Below are positions 47,651 to 62,100 of a stretch of 64,000 nucleotides of DNA, piece by piece. Each line of letters begins with the position of its first letter. The first letter of the stretch is position 1. The notes beneath the pieces were generated by a model. The model saw nothing but the letters and a program-made list of their open reading frames with translations. It did no database searches and was not told where the DNA came from. Source of the stretch: Hymenopus coronatus. Its lineage: Eukaryota; Arthropoda; Insecta; Mantodea; Hymenopodidae. The stretch is from contig CM060883.1 of assembly GCA_030762935.1 (NCBI GenBank), forward strand, positions 47,050,501-47,114,500. The letters are read 5' to 3'. The position numbers and the translations under genes were made by a program.

Positions 47651-48109
47651 ACCCAATTTATCTGAATACAAGATAAAGGATTTTTTCCAAAATATTATTA
47701 TTCAGAACTGGGGGGTCATCTTGTATTCATGATTCTTTCCAAATACCATGCGGGTGAGAGTAAGTTTCAAACTTAGCAGGTATGGCAGTAGCAAAGTCTG
47801 GGGGAATGATGTAGATCACCGTTGAGGTCGCAACATATGCAGCAGATTTTGTGAGTTTCATTTTATGCCAAAAATTTGCTTTTAATGGGCCTATGCATAG
47901 TTTCTTTGGAAAAAAAGATTACTCTCCGAGACTAAAACAAAATTATAGGACTTCTTTTCACATCGGTGGGTGCACGTAATGTTTGTTGTATTGGAATCCA
48001 ATGGTCAAACAGAAAGAGAAGAGGTTAGCTGTGCATATCTCATCCTTAGACCACGCATATACTGATCATTTCCGGTTTCTCTTCTACCTCTGTGATGTCC
48101 GTAATGTGA

Positions 48110-48545
48110 ATTTATGCATATATTCAAATTAGGTAAAACATTTTATGATATAGTATGTTAAGCATGTTGTCTTAATAGAAAATAGCATCCATAATCTTCA
48201 CTACAGCTACACTCCTACCACCGCTGCCATCACCATGTTCTATCATTACACACAATTCGTACATCTCCATACTCCCCTCTCCCATGCAAAAAATTAATTT
48301 CGTGCAAATTCAAATTAGGTAAAGTGTTTTTCAGAATATTATACTAAATATGTTTTCTTAATTGAAAATTGTAGGCATCCATAATCGTTAAAGCTAAGCT
48401 GCCTACATCACAACAAACTAGTACATTTCAGTACTCCCTTCTCTCTCTCCTGCTCACAATGTGAATTTTTAGGTAAAAAAAATGTACAGTGTATTATAGT
48501 AAGTGTGGTGTCTAAATAGAAAATTATATCCATAAAAAAAAAGGC
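48110..48545. repeat. Short tandem array, three diverged units of about 165-185 bp
   Basis: Each unit has AATTAGGTAAA (or TTTTTAGGTAAA), then GTATTATA/AATATTATA, TTAATAGAAAA/TTAATTGAAAA and ATCCATAA. Units start at about 48113, 48296 and 48460. Confidence 0.6.
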
Positions 48546-48589
48546 TTAATCAGCTTAAGTGTCCATTAGTTTAAAATATATGTCAAAGC

Positions 48590-48810
48590 TTTAAATTTCA
48601 TTAAAAATTAAGTTAAAGGCAATTTAAAGACCAAATTTGGTATTTAACAGACTTCATTTTTTGAATTAGGCTAATACACAGATCTTTATCTGAAAAAGGT
48701 TTTTTCTTGGGTTCAGGGATCCTTAAAACGTGTAATTTTGTTGAAATCTTATCAAATGTTTATATACTACCTCCTCTATTTACTCAGTACACAATAGAGA
48801 ACGTAAAAAT
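48590..48810 (-). repeat. HINE-like repeat, copy 14 (palindromic-end fragment)
   Basis: CCAAATTTGGTATTTAACAG, GGGTTCAGGGATCCTTAAAA and the end ATTTACTCAGTACACAATAG with AGAGAACGTAAAA. Confidence 0.7.
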
Positions 48811-49169
48811 GCCCTCACATATCAAATTTATACCACTTCAAGATAACATAATTGTAATGCATCAAATGTTGGCATTACCACAAAACCCCTGATTAGGTTG
48901 CTTTGAGGTTTGTTTTTGTGCTAATGCTGACATTTGATGTATTCCAATTATGTTGTGTTGAAAATCTTTATGGTGGTCTAAATCTGCTTCTGCCAAAATT
49001 CTTCTGGTAACAATTAAATACAAGGTGGCTGTTATACCTTCAGCCATGGTAGTTTGCAAAATAACAAGGTGTACAAATTCCAGAGGATCTTCAAATGACA
49101 CATCTACATTCTAGCTCAAAAAAAAAAAAAAAAAACAATTACTCCATAAAGAAACTTATTAAATTCTAA

Positions 49170-49480
49170 ATTAATAAGATGATATTCCACAAGAAAACAA
49201 ACCAGGAATATACCAGTTCAGCTGCAACAACTTGAAAAAAATCTACATTGGCAACAGGAGTAAAAGAACACTTCAGAAATATAAAACAGAAATAAGAAGA
49301 CAAATCAGCATAGCTTGGAGTACAACCCATAAATAGAAGTTGGAAAATACTCAAAAATATCCCAAGGAAAACAGAATTAAAAATTTGAGAGTTTATCTAC
49401 ATTTGGAAAAACAAGAACCGCATTTTCAATTTCGAATTCATCAGAACTGATGCAGAAATTCATCAATTAGGGACAATAAC
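49170..49480 (+). mobile_element. Penelope-like GIY-YIG fragment, decayed
   Basis: + frame near 49200 reads GIYQFSCNNLKKIYIGNRSK then RTLQKYKTEIRR, with stops and frameshifts after. Shorter and more diverged than the copies at 32902 and 50637. Confidence 0.55.
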
Positions 49481-50202
49481 AACCATCACAGCAAGTAATC
49501 TGCAGTTGACTAAGGGAATTGACAATGGAAGCACGTAGATTCTGAAACATGTTTTCCAATAATAAAAGAGATGTAGCGTTACAAAATTGACTCGTTAATT
49601 TCAATTTATCAAGGTGTAGCTTCCATCCTAGAAGTATTCCTGACTGTAGCTTGCCATAACTTAATGCAGTGATATCTGTCAGTTTGCAAGGTATCTTAAT
49701 ATGTGCCATTGTATAAATGTTTCCTTGGAGCTGCATCCTACTAAAAATGTTATTTTGCTGTTAAAGAAACTCACATTGCAGTTATTTAATAATCAAATGT
49801 AGCTATACAGGAAAAGGAATGCATATATTATGTATTTTTTCAATGGTATACAATTGAGCCATGAAAATATTTAATAAAAAAAATTGAACAATTTTAAAAA
49901 AGAGTATTTCAGCCTCCTTTGTAAGCATTCCTTAAATTTTACTCAAAATTGCAAGATAATTGGCCAAACTTTTGAGGCATAGAGAATTTTAAGTTATGAA
50001 TAATGCTGAGAAAAAAGTTTTAGGAAAACACGTTTAAAGTTGAAATGTGATAGAATATCACGCTCAGAAGTATTTAAACATCTACAGAGTTTAAAATTGT
50101 CATATCTTCCTTTCCCCTATTTAATGCCATATTAAAGAATTTCTGCAGGACAAAATTCCATTTCCAGTATACTAACACTATTATGATGGTTAAGTCTGAT
50201 GA

Positions 50203-51600
50203 AAAAATCTGATGTATTCCATTCACAGGACTTTCTCTAGCTCTTCCACAGACAAACTTTCCTTACAAGGGATTATTCTTTTATCTACATCAAGCAAATC
50301 AATATAAACATTAGCAGAAATGGTGTTACTTATTTCCTTACAAGTAGAACAGAAATAGGGGAATACACTAAGCTGAAGCAATAATCAAATCTTATAAATG
50401 CTCATCACTGTGTCAAACAATTGAAATTTGGTTCTTTTTTGCATTCCCAGGAATAAAACAAGAGATGAAATGTAAGTTGACTTCCTGCTAAATAAAAGTT
50501 TGAAACTGAAACCTATAATAGGAAATATCTTGAAAACTGTTAACTCTACAAGATCTATATTTTTTGTGTAGTAAGATTTTGCCTATCTCTTACAGTTTAC
50601 CAGTTACACAAAAGTCATCCAGAAAGAAGTCTTCAGCCAAAATTACACAAGTTTCAAGAAATATTAAAAAAACATAAGATCACTCTTGCCCCCCAAAATA
50701 AGTTCAACCTACAAAAATATGCTCTGCAACAACCTAAAAGAACAAATCCCAGAACACAAAAAAATCAAGAATCTACAGAATAAATTGCCCAGATTGCAAT
50801 AAATTTTACATTAGTAAAACAAAAAGACACCTTGAAACAAGACTTAAAGAACACATGAGAGCAGTAAAATACAAACTGACAGTTGAAAGTTAGTTGAGTC
50901 AATCGACAAATCAACTGACAAATCAGCTGTTGTTCACCACTTCTGGTCTACTAACCATGAAATAGTATGTAACATACACCGTATATAAAACCCACCAGAT
51001 ATGCAGCAGAGCTTGAAGACTGGGAGAAAACCCATATCGTTAAAAACCAATACCACGTATTCAACTTTGAATTGCTGCCACAAAATATATTGTGGAAGTT
51101 CGTAACTCAGCCACCAGGGACTGTGTCACACCTCAACATAAAACACCCTGTGGAAATTCAGTTGGAAACCATTGACAATGAAGCCCATATGGCTTCGAAA
51201 CCAGTCCGGAAAAACTATATGAAAGTGATACTTTAAGTGTTACAAACCCAACTCAGAAATATTCTATTCCCAGAAAATTTAAATATGTATGTATGTTTCT
51301 TAAGAATAACTTAAACATATTCATTAGAGCTATTTTTGAGAAAACTATTGAAAAATGCTCCATGTAAAGGGCACTTGAAAATCTTCATGTCGCATCATTG
51401 CAAGACACTAAATTTAAATACCAAGTTTGTTATGTAATGCACTTTTCACTTTTCCCACAGACAGCCAGGCAGGCAGACAGACATTTTTCTAAAAATGCTT
51501 TTTTTTTTTTGGGGGGGGGGGTAGACGGTCTCAAAACCCCTTGGAATTGCCTGTATTTCTGGTGAAATTTCGGTATGGAGTACAATAACTTCTCTAATAT
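50203..51600 (-). repeat. HINE-like repeat, copy 15, split by a Penelope fragment
   Basis: Left part 50203-50636 (AAAATCTGATGTATTCCATT, GACTTTCTCTAG ... AAGTCTTCAG) and right part 51257-51600 (ATTCCCAGAAAATTT ... GGTGAAATTTCGGTATGGAG) fit together to one copy. Confidence 0.8.
50637..51256 (+). mobile_element. Penelope-like element 3' fragment, same subfamily as 32902
   Basis: Aligns along its whole length with 32902-33470: YRINCPDCNKFYISKTKRHL (YIG changed to YIS), ETRLKEHMRAVKYKL, and the same 3' end GTTACAAACCCAACTC. Frameshifts and a small internal duplication around 50877-50920. Confidence 0.75.
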
Positions 51601-52166
51601 ATATAGTGGAACCTCACTTATACGTTTTTCAAGGGAGGCTACTAAATTACGTATAAATGAGAAAATGTGTAATTGATTTTCTCTTCTGGCATGAACCTCA
51701 TCCAGAATATTTAATTTTTTTAGAGTTAAGGATTTTCTTGTTTTCTTCCTTCCGGTTGATATTCACACATGCTTCTTAAAATAGATAACTGACTGTTGGA
51801 ACGATGTGCCAACAATGAAAGGATTAATTACAATGAAAACAGCACACTAGCAGTAAAAGCAGAGAGGTGACTATTGGAACTAAGGTTAATAGATTGTGGA
51901 ATGATATAACGACAATAAAACGATAGGCGTCGATGAAAATCACTAACCAGGCAATTCCAAGGTTATACACAGCATGCATACTACCATACATTTAAAATAA
52001 ATATATAAATAGTTGCATTTTGTGTATGGGGATCAGAAAAATGATGCAGTAACTTTTAGAGTATATGTGCGAAAAATGTTGAAGTGAGTAATGTATAAAC
52101 AAGTTTCAACTGTGTGCATGTGTGTGTGCTAGGGAAAGAACTAAAGCCCTTTAACAGAAAAATCAG

Positions 52167-52206
<40 letters not shown>

Positions 52207-52890
52207 TGCAATATGAACTATTTTTTGGGAAAAAGAAAGTAATGTTGTATATCTTTTACATACTCAAAATAAAATATGTCTGTGATTTGAAATTAAATTT
52301 GAAATGTTATCTTTCTGGACTTTTACTAGGGGAGGCAATAACCCCAAAACAGTTACAAATTATAAATTAGAATAAGACTTGAAAAATTCAATTCCACAGC
52401 CAGGACTTAAACAACCCCTTTTCTTTCCATGCTGATGCACTTACTGCTTGAGCTAAGATGGCAAGATACATGTATGAACATTGAACCTCACATCTGACTG
52501 AAGTATCCAATAAATCTTTAAGGCAATCTCAAATGTTGTATTTTTATATTAGTTGAAAAGGTTTATGTCAATAAATTAAGAAGAAATGTATTTTGGAGTA
52601 AACATTATTTATTATCTAAACCTTGCAATACATAAGGTATTTGGCAACTGTTATCACAGATGAATACTGTGATAATGGAATTCTTTTGGATATACATTGA
52701 GATATGTCGACATAACTGCTATGAGTTCTATTATAAAATATTTTCATAAATATGATCTGCAAATGACTTAAAGGAATGACAAAAGTCTGAATACTTATTC
52801 TTCACTGCAAAATGCTTGTGGAAGTACTTTTAACCACTTTCGAATTATGAATAAAGTTCCTTGAAAATAAGCTACACAGTCCTTGCAAGT
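51601..52890. other. No gene; CACYBP downstream region
   Basis: (TA)n at about 52170-52203. A block at about 52390-52460 (CAGGACTTAAACAACCCC) looks like a remote tRNA-SINE head but is too short to call. Confidence 0.4.
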
Positions 52891-53123
52891 TTAGAAGCCC
52901 ATCTGCTTTTCTCGGCCTTCAGTCCAAGCTTTGGCGATGGTTCGTTTCATCTCATCGTCTCCATCCTCGTACATCTGCCTCATCATATCCATCAGGGCAA
53001 CAGAGGGGTCTTCATCTTTGTCCATTTTGGGAAGCTTTGGTTCTTTAGCTTTCTTCTCATGTGCTGTAATATGGGACCACCTGCTTCCAAATTTCTTCTT
53101 CACTAGGAAGACTACAACATTAT
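52891..53123 (-). CDS. CACYBP: CACYBP exon 5 (SGS domain, C-terminus)
   Basis: Acceptor AATTTCAG at 53131-53124. Codes for DNVVVFLVKKKFGSRWSHIT, a charged stretch, then DPSVALMDMMRQMYEDGDDE and AKAWTEGREKQMGF with stop. The SGS domain is well conserved, including the GDDEMKRTI core. An AATAAA on the - strand lies near 52605, a possible poly(A) signal. Confidence 0.96.
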
Positions 53124-56100
53124 CTGAAATTAAAAAAAATTTAAATAAGTTTGCTGCACATTCAGTACATTGTGCTAACCTCCATTACAGAATAGATACT
53201 TCAAAATGCACATGCCCTACCAACTGTTTCATGACTTTGCTTTCAAACTTATGAAATTATAACGATCATTCTGGATATATTAGAAGAGCTGATTCAAGAG
53301 TTTCTAGTTGCTTTATGACTACTAGCATCTTAAAGATAGTATACAATTACCCCATAATGGGAAGATGAATATGCTGTGCATAATCAATCAAAAATATAAA
53401 AGGAGAGAGAGGTCAGCTTGGGCTTAAAAATGGACAAATTTATCACATTTAACACATGCATTTTACGTGACAAAAACGTACAACATTTTGATAATTATAC
53501 ATAATAATTCCATGGCACGACAGCTCACAAGGAACCTTGGCCTACCATCCAGCCACTGTGTCCCCATCTCAGTCCAGGACAGACATCATAGATGGGGTGC
53601 AGTATTAGAGGGTGAGACGTAGTCAGCGCCTTGAATCCCTCCTGGCCAGTGAATGCAGTTCACTTGACCTAGAGCTGCTTCTTCTCCATCAAGTAGCTCC
53701 CCAATTGGCCCCCCAGGCACTTCATGAGGCTGAGTGCACCCAGACCAAGTCTGCCAGTGGAGAAAAAATACTTACGCCAGTTCCGGGAATCGAACACAGG
53801 TCTCTCACTTAGCAAGCACCTGCACTACCACTGCACTGTTTTATTATTACCAGTTAAATAATTGGAATATATTTGTGCCTACCAGGAATATGAACCAAAA
53901 TGGAAGTCAGAAAGGAAAAGAATAAATGTTGCAAGATTTTAGTAATTTATAGTAAACCAAGGATGAAAAGTGCAAAACATGTCAATTAGCATATCAATAA
54001 CAAGCAAAAACTCTACTACATTTTAATATCTTTTGTTTAAAATGTCCAATAATGTTATTGGGTTAGCCAACTTTAAAATCAAACATTGAAACCCAGTGTT
54101 TCTTCAGAGTTTTTACACCTATTTAGAATTATTATTTACAGTACATCAATGAAATCTGCTAAAATGCCTTGGTACAGTCTAAAAGTATGGTTTTCAAGGA
54201 TTTCTCAATAAATAACAAAATAGTCGTAACTTCTGTATCAATATTTTATTTTAAATTTACAACAAATATCAAATATGAGTTTGAAAAAAATGTGCATAAA
54301 GTAGCTTACACTCCATTCATTGGAGGCTCAAAAATCTCTCTCTCGGAATCAGAATTTTCCAGAACTTCATTTATTGCGTCCTGAATTTCAGCTTCAGTTC
54401 GCAGAAAGCGAAGAAAATGCTGCATTTTAATATTTAAGAACACTAAACATAACAAACAGATCGCCACCTTCAAGGAACATTGCACGACTGGCCCGAGAGT
54501 AGCCAATATTACTAAACCTCCTAAATTTCCTAATAGTTGACTAAAGCGAGGACAGATGGCTGCACAAATCAGACAACTAAACAACTGATGGATGATTTTT
54601 GCTGCATAGCCCAAGAACAAGTTACATTCGTGGAATTGCATTAAAAGCTTTAGAAATACCTGCCTAAACTATACATGAACATTTCACACGGCCCGAGCTA
54701 TACTCGGGCTTGGGCTTCAATGTGTTAAGAAGGTACTTACAGTTCTTTTTTGTAATTCTTTAACTGAATGTCTCTATCAACAATAGCAACACACCTGAGG
54801 ATGGAATATATGCAAATATCATGAGACACTCAAAGCATATTTTGCTACAATCAGGAAAACAGAGCTTGACTAATATTGCCATTCAGAGAACTTCCCACTT
54901 TATTGTATACTAGCTGGCTGTCCAAGTTCCATGGTTAACTTTTCAAACAAACTTGAATGACTAATTTCATATGTACCTCCCACTGTTTTTTTTATTTTCA
55001 CTACATGAACTTTGTTCTAGAGAAGGTATTGAATTGCAACCAAAATTTGATACTGAGATTTCAACAGAAATATATGTTTTGAGACCCCCGAACCCCAAAA
55101 AAAGCATTTTTTAATAAAATGTTCATGTGTGTTTCTGTGGCCAGCATAGCTCAAAAACAAATAGTCAGTTAAATACCAAACTTGGTGTTTGAGCTCACTA
55201 TCTTCCAAGGATGTGACATGAAGATTTTCAAGAAAATTTCCTCATACCGAACTACGATCTAATGATTTTGATTAAAATGCTACATGTTTAAGAAATTTTT
55301 ATGGTAAATAAAATATATAACTTGAACTTTCTGGGAATAACCTATGAGGCCTCTTCATTCTGAATGATTTTTGTATAACTTATAATCCATAAGAGTTACA
55401 CAAAAATTTACTGTACAAAAAATTAAGATCTCATTAAAACACACAGTTTATGTCATATACATTGTTTTTTTCTAGAATGAACTGTTTCCCAGATATTCCT
55501 TGCTATTGTTTGAATTTTAAACTACAGTGGCGAAAGAATTATCAAACTCAGTTCAGTGGTTTCTGAGACTACCTTAATATATGCATACAAGCTTTCTCCT
55601 TTTATTATAATATTATTATAGATATACAAAGTGTACAATACTTGCCTTTCTTTACCTTCCAGTAGCTTTCATCAACATTAATTTCTTCCAATAAATTTTT
55701 GATTGGAAGTGTATAATTTCTGTTGTCCAAACCATTGACATGCAGCTCTAATGACCTGTAAAAATGATTTGTGCCAGTTAGTGTTAATGAAATTGTATTA
55801 ATTGTGTGTTTACTTAAAACAGATACATGTTTCTTATTATTGACACTTATTTAATGTTAGATGCTGCATCAAGTGCAGTAAACAAAGTTGTCAGTACCCC
55901 TTTCTCTCACACTCTTTGGCTCTCTGTGTTGTGTAATATTTTAGAAATTATGTTTGACTGATTTTCTGGGTTCTTAAGGAAAGGGAAAAAAACTTGATGG
56001 GTAACATTCACATAATCTTCATAAACTATTCTTACAAAAACTTATTCTTCTACTTTGTGTTAATTGAGATAAACATGTTTATAAAATGGTTTAATACTTA

Positions 56101-59100
56101 TTTCCCTGTAGGTATAAGAAGAATAGTGGTTTAGAGATAAACCTTAATAATGACTTAGGTACTTACTATCCGAGCAGTGCAAAGATGTTTAAACCAACTA
56201 TTAGTAATGTAAGTGAAGCATATAGGTTTCACCATGGCCAAGTGGTTAGACCACTTGCCTCTCACCTATACGGTCAGGTTTGATCCCAAGAGACTGCAGT
56301 GAGATTTGTGGTGGACAAAGCGGCACGGGGGCGGGTTTTCTCCAGTTTTCCCAGATAAAAACTCTAATCAGTTGGAGAATTTCATAATCCTATCAGTCTT
56401 AGTCATTCAATGACTAGAGAAACTGCATGAAGAGCAGGAAAACCATGCTCTCCACTCCCAACTAGACATTCTGTACATGTTAAATACATTTTTATGGATG
56501 AAGAATTTGTGTAGAAAAACTAGATGAAAATGTAGGCTTAAATTTCCTACAGGCAACTTACGTGTAGGAATATAATATCTTGTGGATCAGTTTAACGACA
56601 CAGGTTCTATGAATAACAAGAAAAGCAACTATTATGTTCTTACACTCACATGACTTTCTCTATATCTCTGTAAATTATTATTGTTAATAAGCTTATCTTT
56701 AACTTATTTCATGCTAATCGAGAAAAATTAGCAGAAATAATCTTATTTCTTGCTTTATAGTAAGTAGAACCGAAATAAGGGAGTACCATAGGTTAAAGTG
56801 AAAGCCAAAAGCTGGTTGCTATGTGACTGATGTTCCTTTGTTTGTATTGATAGGAGTTAACAAATTCCTGTATGAGAAAAGTGTAAGTTTTTCAAAGCTG
56901 AAACCAATAAAAAGGAATATCTCAAAAACGATCAACTCCACGAAAAAAATGTATGTAACATAAATTGTGTGTTTTAACGTGCTCTACATTTTTTATGGGT
57001 TAAGTTTTTGTCCATCTCTTACGGTTTAGTAGTTATGAAAAATTCATCCAGAATAAAGTAGTCTTCAGAGCCTATTCCCAAAAAATTCAGAATATACATT
57101 TTATTTGTCAGGTAAATAACTTTAATATAAGATATTTTAATCAAAATCGTTAGAGCCATTTTTCAGAAAATCAAAATTTTCGAAAAAAGTTCCATGTAAA
57201 GGGCAGTTTGGGGTGGGAGGATTTTTCTCAAAATCTTCGTGTCGCATCCCTGGAAGATACTAAACTTAAATACCAAGTTTGGTATTTTACCGACTTTTCG
57301 TTTTTGAGTTATCGTGTTCACACACACACGGACCTGTTTTTGAAAATACTTATTTTGGATACAGGGGACCTTAAAACATATATTTCCGGTGAAATCTCGG
57401 TATCGAATTTTTTGGTGGAGTGCAATACATTCTCTATTCACTATGTACATAGTGAGTACAGAGAAAGTAAAAATTTGACAAAACTAGTGCTGCCTAGGAA
57501 CATGGTCCTATGAAATCTTTGAGGCATTGTAATTGGTGAGATAATGTAGTAGGCTTTAATTTGAGTAATACCGATGCTCTAACTACTGCAGCTCTCAAAA
57601 TTACTGTTTGCTGATCCTAAAAATCTAAACAAATTTCTTCATCCTGTTTTTTACATATGCACACGCTCGCATAGTGAATATGCAACCATACTCTAGTACA
57701 AACATATGTAATTACACCCACTCACTCCAAGGTTTACTATCTCATTGAGTGTATGTTTATGAGAGAGATAGCAGAAGAAGCCAGAAATACACAATAACTT
57801 CAGAGCGTTCGTGTCATGAGGGACCGGGATTTGTTGTTCTGAGCCCCAGACTGGCGGGTGTCAGTTGTCTTATCAATGTTACCCAAGATTCATGTATCTT
57901 TGCATTGTCCAGACACTAGGTACTTACAATGCTGAGTCACGATTAAGGTTTATCTCTGAAGTGAAACATAATGATTTGTTTACTGGGTAAGATCTTGAAT
58001 CAGTTGGAGAACTTGATGTCCTATCAACATCTAGCTTAGTAGCTTAATAGAGCAACCATGAGCAAAAGAACTGTGTTCAAATTCCAGCTATGGCATGGAA
58101 TTTTTCAGTTGCTTCTAACAAAAACCTTTAATAATATGAGCATTAGAGGTTATTTATCCTTAATTTAAAATTACCAGAAAAATATTGGTTATAATAGTTG
58201 AGACAAGAGTTAGAACGATTTCTTTCATGACTAATAAGTTTGAAACGTTAGGTCAAAAGCAAGTTGAGAAACTTCTATGAACATAATAAACTAGTTTTTA
58301 GCTCTTGTATCTTACACCCTCTCAAACAAAAAGGTTTGTTCTATTAGGGATCATCCTTCTATGTCCTCTGACTACTAGATTAATCAACAACCTAGCCATT
58401 ATATGACTATGGGTTGCCAACATGAATGCACCACTTGCCACCTGCAAATACTACAGAGCTTACCATCCAGTACACAAGATCAGGTCAGAATCAATCCAAA
58501 ATATTTTATTTATTTATTGAAACAATAACAACTCCCCATATATAGGCTGCCAACAAAGACAGAGTAAAATAGACAAATTAAATTAACTATCTGAAAGAAA
58601 AAAAAACTTGAAACTCTTCTATAAAGATATTAATGAATATTGACAGTTTTCATTAGTATAGCAATCAAAAAGGAAACTAAAAGGTGCAAAAGAATTATTA
58701 AACATAATATAAAATTGACATACAATAAAAGGAATATAAGCTGTGAAAATGCTACAAACGGTTATTATACAAATGATTTCAAAGAAGAGAAATTGAACAT
58801 CTTATTGCAGATATTGCAATTTCTTTTATTTTTTCCTTCTTCAGTCCAAACTTTTAACAGGTATTCAAAAAATGTAAAGGAATGGTGCCCCGAGCTCCGA
58901 CCAACAGACCAAGTAAGTCTATGATATTTAGATTGTATTTTGTCTTGAAGTATGGGATTGTGGGTGCATAAATATCCCTTTTCTCTTTGTTGATGTCTTC
59001 TGGTTGCTCTTAGAGCTTTTCAAATCTAACTTTATACATTACATAATAAGTATACATTATTTACATTAAAGGGAGGGCCAGGATTTTGGTTGAAGCGCAA

Positions 59101-62100
59101 ACTTGTTACCATATTAAGAAGCCATCCCTGCTTAAAAATCAAGGGCTTTAAATGTTATTTGGAAATTTATAGTTTTCAAAGTTGCTGATAATTTATTTAC
59201 TGCCTAGTTGGAATAGAGTACATTTCCTGAAAGAAAATATATCTTGATAAAATGGATGATATAGATGGAATCTTAAAATATTGTAGAAGCTGCAACAAGT
59301 GTCATGCAACTGTTGCCACACAAATCAAGACAAACATATCTTACAATTTATTAGTCTTATTAGATGGTGTAAGAAGAATATGTAGTGATTGACAATTACA
59401 GTAAACTTACTCTTTTGGAATAATTTTAAGAAAAAATCCAAATTTGGAAAAATTGACTGGTGTTGGGGGAAGGACTTTAAGTCCAAAAATTGCATTTTAG
59501 AGATAATATACAGATCAAATCAAATGCCTAATCTTTCTACTGTATAACTTTCAATTTTTACAATGATATACTCACCCTAAACCTTGGTGCCAATAAAATA
59601 AATGTGACAGTGGTTTTAAGAATTGTGAAACTTGTTTTTTGTTATTGAAAAATTAAATATTTCTTATGACTTCAGCAAATTATTCAATAATAAAAATATC
59701 TTCTTTTTTTTTTGTGCAATATAATTTATTTTGGGTCGCTTTAACAGCATGGTCATATCGCAACCTTAGAAATTGTATATAAAATAGTTTATTTACACAT
59801 TCGTAAAATACAAAATGGTTACATTTATTCTTACTAACTTGTATTTCTGTCTCAAGCATTTCTTTTTAATATTCAGTTCTTAACTACCTTCGGATAAAAA
59901 AAAAATATCTCCTTTTAGTTCTCAAAGTCTATAAACGATTTACAGATATTTGTTTCTGCTAAAACCTGTTTTCATGTCAAATAATACTTGTGTTTCCCCC
60001 ATACTTAACATAGAAGTTAAATGTTAAGAAAATGAAATATAGATGAAATTATCTTTGAATTTGTGCCAGTAGTTAATACCTTGGGAACCTGTAACCCACC
60101 TTAAGTAAGATGTTTTCTTTTATAGAGAAAATGACTGAGAAGCAATGGAAAAATATCATATTGTCTGTTAGTGTTGCATTGCCAACATGAAGGATGAAAT
60201 CTAATAGACTGGCGAGGTCTCTCAGCTATTTCCTGAATGATTTTAGTCAGCTATGCTCTGCTGTAATTTTGCAGTTGTGGTCAATTGTTCCACTCCTCTC
60301 CCACTAAAAAAACATCCTTTGGCTTTGCTTTGAGGCTTATGGACCTCAACATTAGGCTTTGCTTTACAGCTTAGGGGCCCATGGACTACACTTCATGGCT
60401 TAGAGCCTGTATGTTGACACTGCCAGTGCCCTGTGGTATTTGTTAAGTCATATGTTGGCAGCTGAACTTCAATAAATGGCTTGAAGTGGCAATTGCAGGA
60501 AAATATGTGCAGGTATGGGAGAATCATAATATATCATTGTGTTAATTATGAGATATTTTTAATACAGTATGTCCAGAAATCTTTTGCATGTGTTATAAAA
60601 ACTTGCAAGCTTGTGAACATACCTGCTTGTGAATGTACAATTCACATTTGCTTCTGCTACAGTTTGAACATCTTTCAGTGTGACAAATATCTTCACAAAT
60701 TTATCAGATTGGTCCCATGCTGAAAATAGACCAAATATACCCTATTTCAGTAACTAGCCCACTAACAGAGAAATTAAGCTTCATGAAAAATAAGAATAAA
60801 TGTTTTTTTAGTAATGACTAGGGATAGCATCTTGGGGACCAATAGCAAGACACATGCAAACACCAGTTGCATACCTACAGAGTAGAGAATGACCTACATT
60901 GGCGACTGCACATGCCGCATGTGAACAGCCTGTAGTATCGCTTTGGGGAATGTGGCTAAATGCAGCAGTATACTATACTGTATATTACAACACTGTTTTA
61001 CAGGTAATTAATGCCTTTGATGATAGTGCACGATGTTCAATCAAGTTTACTTCAAATGGATTGCATGAAGATTTGCAATTCATACAGAAGAACTTTGCTG
61101 ACAAATCTACAAAATAACACATATTTGGAAACATTGAGATGCCTTGAACCCTGAAAGATGTCGATGAACTTGTGCAAGTAATTCATCAGAAACCCATGAC
61201 ACCTGTTTTAAGCCATGTGAAAAAGAAAGTGAAGACAGTGTTTAAGAAAAATGTCAGATTTTCAATAATTTGTGAAATACGAAATGTGCTATGAGGGTTG
61301 CTATAGAAATAATTGCTGATGGAGCATCTTACCCAATATTCAATAATGTGTCCAACTTCAGTTTTGCTCCAATCACATCTTGTGATATGCAGCAAAGTTT
61401 ATCACAATATAAAGCCTGTTTACATGCCCATTGGACATGATTCACATTTGAGACAATACGAATGCAAGTTGTTATGCATTGTAAACTATGTTTCTTGAAA
61501 GAAAATGAAACGGATAATGATGCTGATGACTTGTTGCACAACAGCAATTGAATACATGTAAATATTAAAATTGCTAGTTCCTGTAAATCAATGGTATTTA
61601 TGTTTACTACCCACCCAACATCAATCACCTTCACTGCTAGTGAAAACAGTCTATCACACAACACTGCTCCATTTTCCTTCTACTAGTACCACTATGAACA
61701 CACTGCATTATCAGCACATCAAACTATATAATGTACTGCGCTAACTTCGATTCTGTCTTGCTATCGGTCCCCAAGATGATATCCCTAGTAATGACACTGT
61801 CAATTGTCAGGTTCGTATCAGTGCCACTGGTGAGCCAGAATCTTACCTCACAGTACTTTTGCACACCAGTAGGGTACTATTGCTTTTAAGTACATTTAAA
61901 AAGCATTGGTGTGGGCCAAGTTTGCTCCTGGACCTTGGGATCAAGGTTGTTGGCATCTAACCACCTAAGCTACCCAAACCAACTCAGCTTTATGAACTGG
62001 TATTCTCTGGGACTAGTACAGACGTGCTCTTTCAAAGGCACTCAAAGCTTTCGAAACTATTCATTACTGAAATTGAGAGAGAACCACAATATATCACAAG

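Noticed and set aside
52861..53254. + strand ORFs over CACYBP exon 5
   Set aside because: Antisense shadows of the conserved - strand coding exon.
57208..57513. ORF with an HTHTD stretch and [20 protein letters not shown], recurring in several copies
   Set aside because: It is a translation through the microsatellite and palindrome of the HINE-like repeat. Copies are broken in different places, with no sign of coding selection.
57780..58025. Possible further SINE
   Set aside because: Shares only short words (for example TCAGTTGGAGAA) with the family E copy at 56228. No box A or B in order.
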